DNA of 7,473 bases, from NCBI GenBank assembly GCA_021106665.1, contig JAIOTR010000101.1, positions 1 to 7,473 on the forward strand. Direction: 5' to 3'. A program made the translations under genes and the position numbers. This DNA comes from Bacteroidales bacterium (lineage in GTDB: Bacteria > Bacteroidota > Bacteroidia > Bacteroidales > JAADJA01). Below are positions 6,412-7,473 of this stretch, one piece after another; the first letter of the stretch is position 1, and each line of letters starts with the position of its first letter. Under the pieces are notes generated by a model. That model ran no database searches and was not told where the DNA came from. It saw only the letters and a program-made list of their open reading frames with translations.

Positions 6412-7473
6412 ATGATCAAAAACTACTTTAAACTACCCCTCAGGCATTTGTTTAAAAACAAGGTCTTTTCCCTGATCAATATCATAGGCCTGGCAATTGG
6501 TTTATCATGCAGCTTTTTAATCTTTTTACATGTTTATACCGAACTGAGCTATGACAAACATTTCGATAATGCGGAAAATATTTACAGGATGGCTGTCAAG
6601 TCCAGTATGGCGGATAATGAATTTGAAGCAGCAGTTACAGGAGGCCCGCTGGCAAAAATATTACAGGATGAGCTTCCTGAGATAACCGGCCATACACGGC
6701 TCCGGGAAGGAAGGATGACATTATTGTCAACCGAAGAAAAAGCATTCTACGAAGAAAACATCCTTTATGCTGATTCCACATTTTTTGATATTTTCTCTTA
6801 TGAAATAATTGCCGGAGATTACTACAAATCTCTAACACATCCCTATTCTCTTGTTTTGACAGAAGAATTTGCAAATAAATTTTTCGGAGATGAAAATCCA
6901 ATAGGAAAAAAAATAAAATGGAATAACACTCAGAATTATATTGTAACGGCTGTAATCCGCGATCCGGTGGAAAAATCACATCTTAATTTTGATATACTTG
7001 TTTCTTTTTCCACTTTATATCAAAATGAACGCTACAGAAATTTACTGGAATCTCTTTTTGCATATATGTCGCTGAATTATATTCAGATTCACCCTGACGC
7101 AAATATTGATGATCTTGAAACTAAAATTGCCGGTGTTGTGGACAAGCATATGGGAGAAAGATTAGCAACCTATGGTGGAAAATATGATGTGTTTCTTCAA
7201 CCTGTAACCGGTATTTATCTGCATTCGGATTTGTTACATGAAATGAGGACAACAAGCGATATTTCTCTCGTATATATTTTTACTGCTGTAGCAATACTGA
7301 TATTGATTATTGCATGTATTAATTTTATCAATCTTTCAACAGCGAAATCTGCCAAACGCTCATTAGAGGTGGGAGTAAGAAAGGTATTCGGGGCAGATAG
7401 AGGTAGTTTATTCAGGCAATTTATTAGCGAGTCGGTATTAATTGTGATAATAAGTTTTATCCTTGCCATCATA
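6412..7473 (+). CDS. FtsX-family ABC transporter permease, N-terminal part (runs off the window end)
   Basis: The frame from the ATG at 6412 stays open for 354 codons to the last base, so the 3' end is outside the window. It begins MIKNYFKLPLRHLFKNK, matching the MFKNYFRSLYRN type of start of the permease at 854. Then come a membrane segment (about 20-41, including INIIGLAIGLS), the conserved ELSYDKH (44-50), a periplasmic MacB-type domain (about 51-283), and the start of the first FtsX domain, with a segment at about 286-307, the cytoplasmic motif EVGVRKVFGA (317-326) and the start of the next segment. The full protein should be near 800 residues. About half of the first 60 residues match the 854 gene, and the periplasmic domain is much more diverged, so this is an older paralogue, perhaps with a different substrate or partner. 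No Shine-Dalgarno site is seen; the leader is AAATC before ATG. It could use the ATPase and adaptor upstream. Confidence 0.93.
   Translation, partial: MIKNYFKLPLRHLFKNKVFSLINIIGLAIGLSCSFLIFLHVYTELSYDKHFDNAENIYRMAVKSSMADNEFEAAVTGGPLAKILQDELPEITGHTRLREGRMTLLSTEEKAFYEENILYADSTFFDIFSYEIIAGDYYKSLTHPYSLVLTEEFANKFFGDENPIGKKIKWNNTQNYIVTAVIRDPVEKSHLNFDILVSFSTLYQNERYRNLLESLFAYMSLNYIQIHPDANIDDLETKIAGVVDKHMGERLATYGGKYDVFLQPVTGIYLHSDLLHEMRTTSDISLVYIFTAVAILILIIACINFINLSTAKSAKRSLEVGVRKVFGADRGSLFRQFISESVLIVIISFILAII

Noticed and set aside
6635..6979. Minus-strand open frame of 114 codons
   Set aside because: It lies wholly antisense to the third permease, whose frame is continuous and has clear family motifs; the antisense translation shows no recognisable domain.

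Overview
The window is AT-rich, and every gene is on the + strand. Protein style suggests a member of the Bacteroidota. The clues are roughly 800-residue FtsX-family permeases ending in NPxDxIKYE, weak or absent Shine-Dalgarno sequences before most genes, a candidate promoter close to the TTG / TAnnTTTG pattern of that phylum, and a secreted lumazine-binding/NTF2-like protein. I cannot place it below phylum level from sequence alone.

Layout: (1) 1-702 is the 3' end of an ABC permease whose start lies outside the window. (2) 703-853 is a gap with a candidate promoter, a perfect 14-bp inverted repeat and an unusually strong ribosome binding site. (3) 854-3280 is a complete 808-residue permease, a tandem paralogue of the first (about 70% identical over the shared 233 residues). 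(4) 3281-3545 is a 265-bp gap with a second, imperfect inverted repeat at nearly the same distance from the permease stop as the first, plus a small hairpin. (5) 3546-4802 is a membrane-anchored HlyD/MacA-type periplasmic adaptor. (6) 4839-5537 is the ABC ATPase. (7) 5542-6000 is a small secreted NTF2-like (lumazine-binding type) protein. (8) 6061-6330 is an 89-residue soluble protein of unknown function. (9) 6412-7473 is the first 354 codons of a third, more diverged permease running off the window end.

Functionally this looks like a MacAB/LolCDE-type (mechanotransmission, 'type VII') ABC transport locus. The ATPase powers FtsX-type permeases in the inner membrane, and the adaptor spans the periplasm, presumably to a TolC-like outer-membrane protein not seen here. 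Its notable features are one ATPase and one adaptor for at least three permeases, two small non-transporter genes between the ATPase and the third permease, and GTTGT-type inverted repeats after the two tandem permeases. The transported substrate cannot be read from the sequence. I see no tRNA, rRNA, CRISPR array, insertion sequence or phage gene, and I do not claim a wholly new system.
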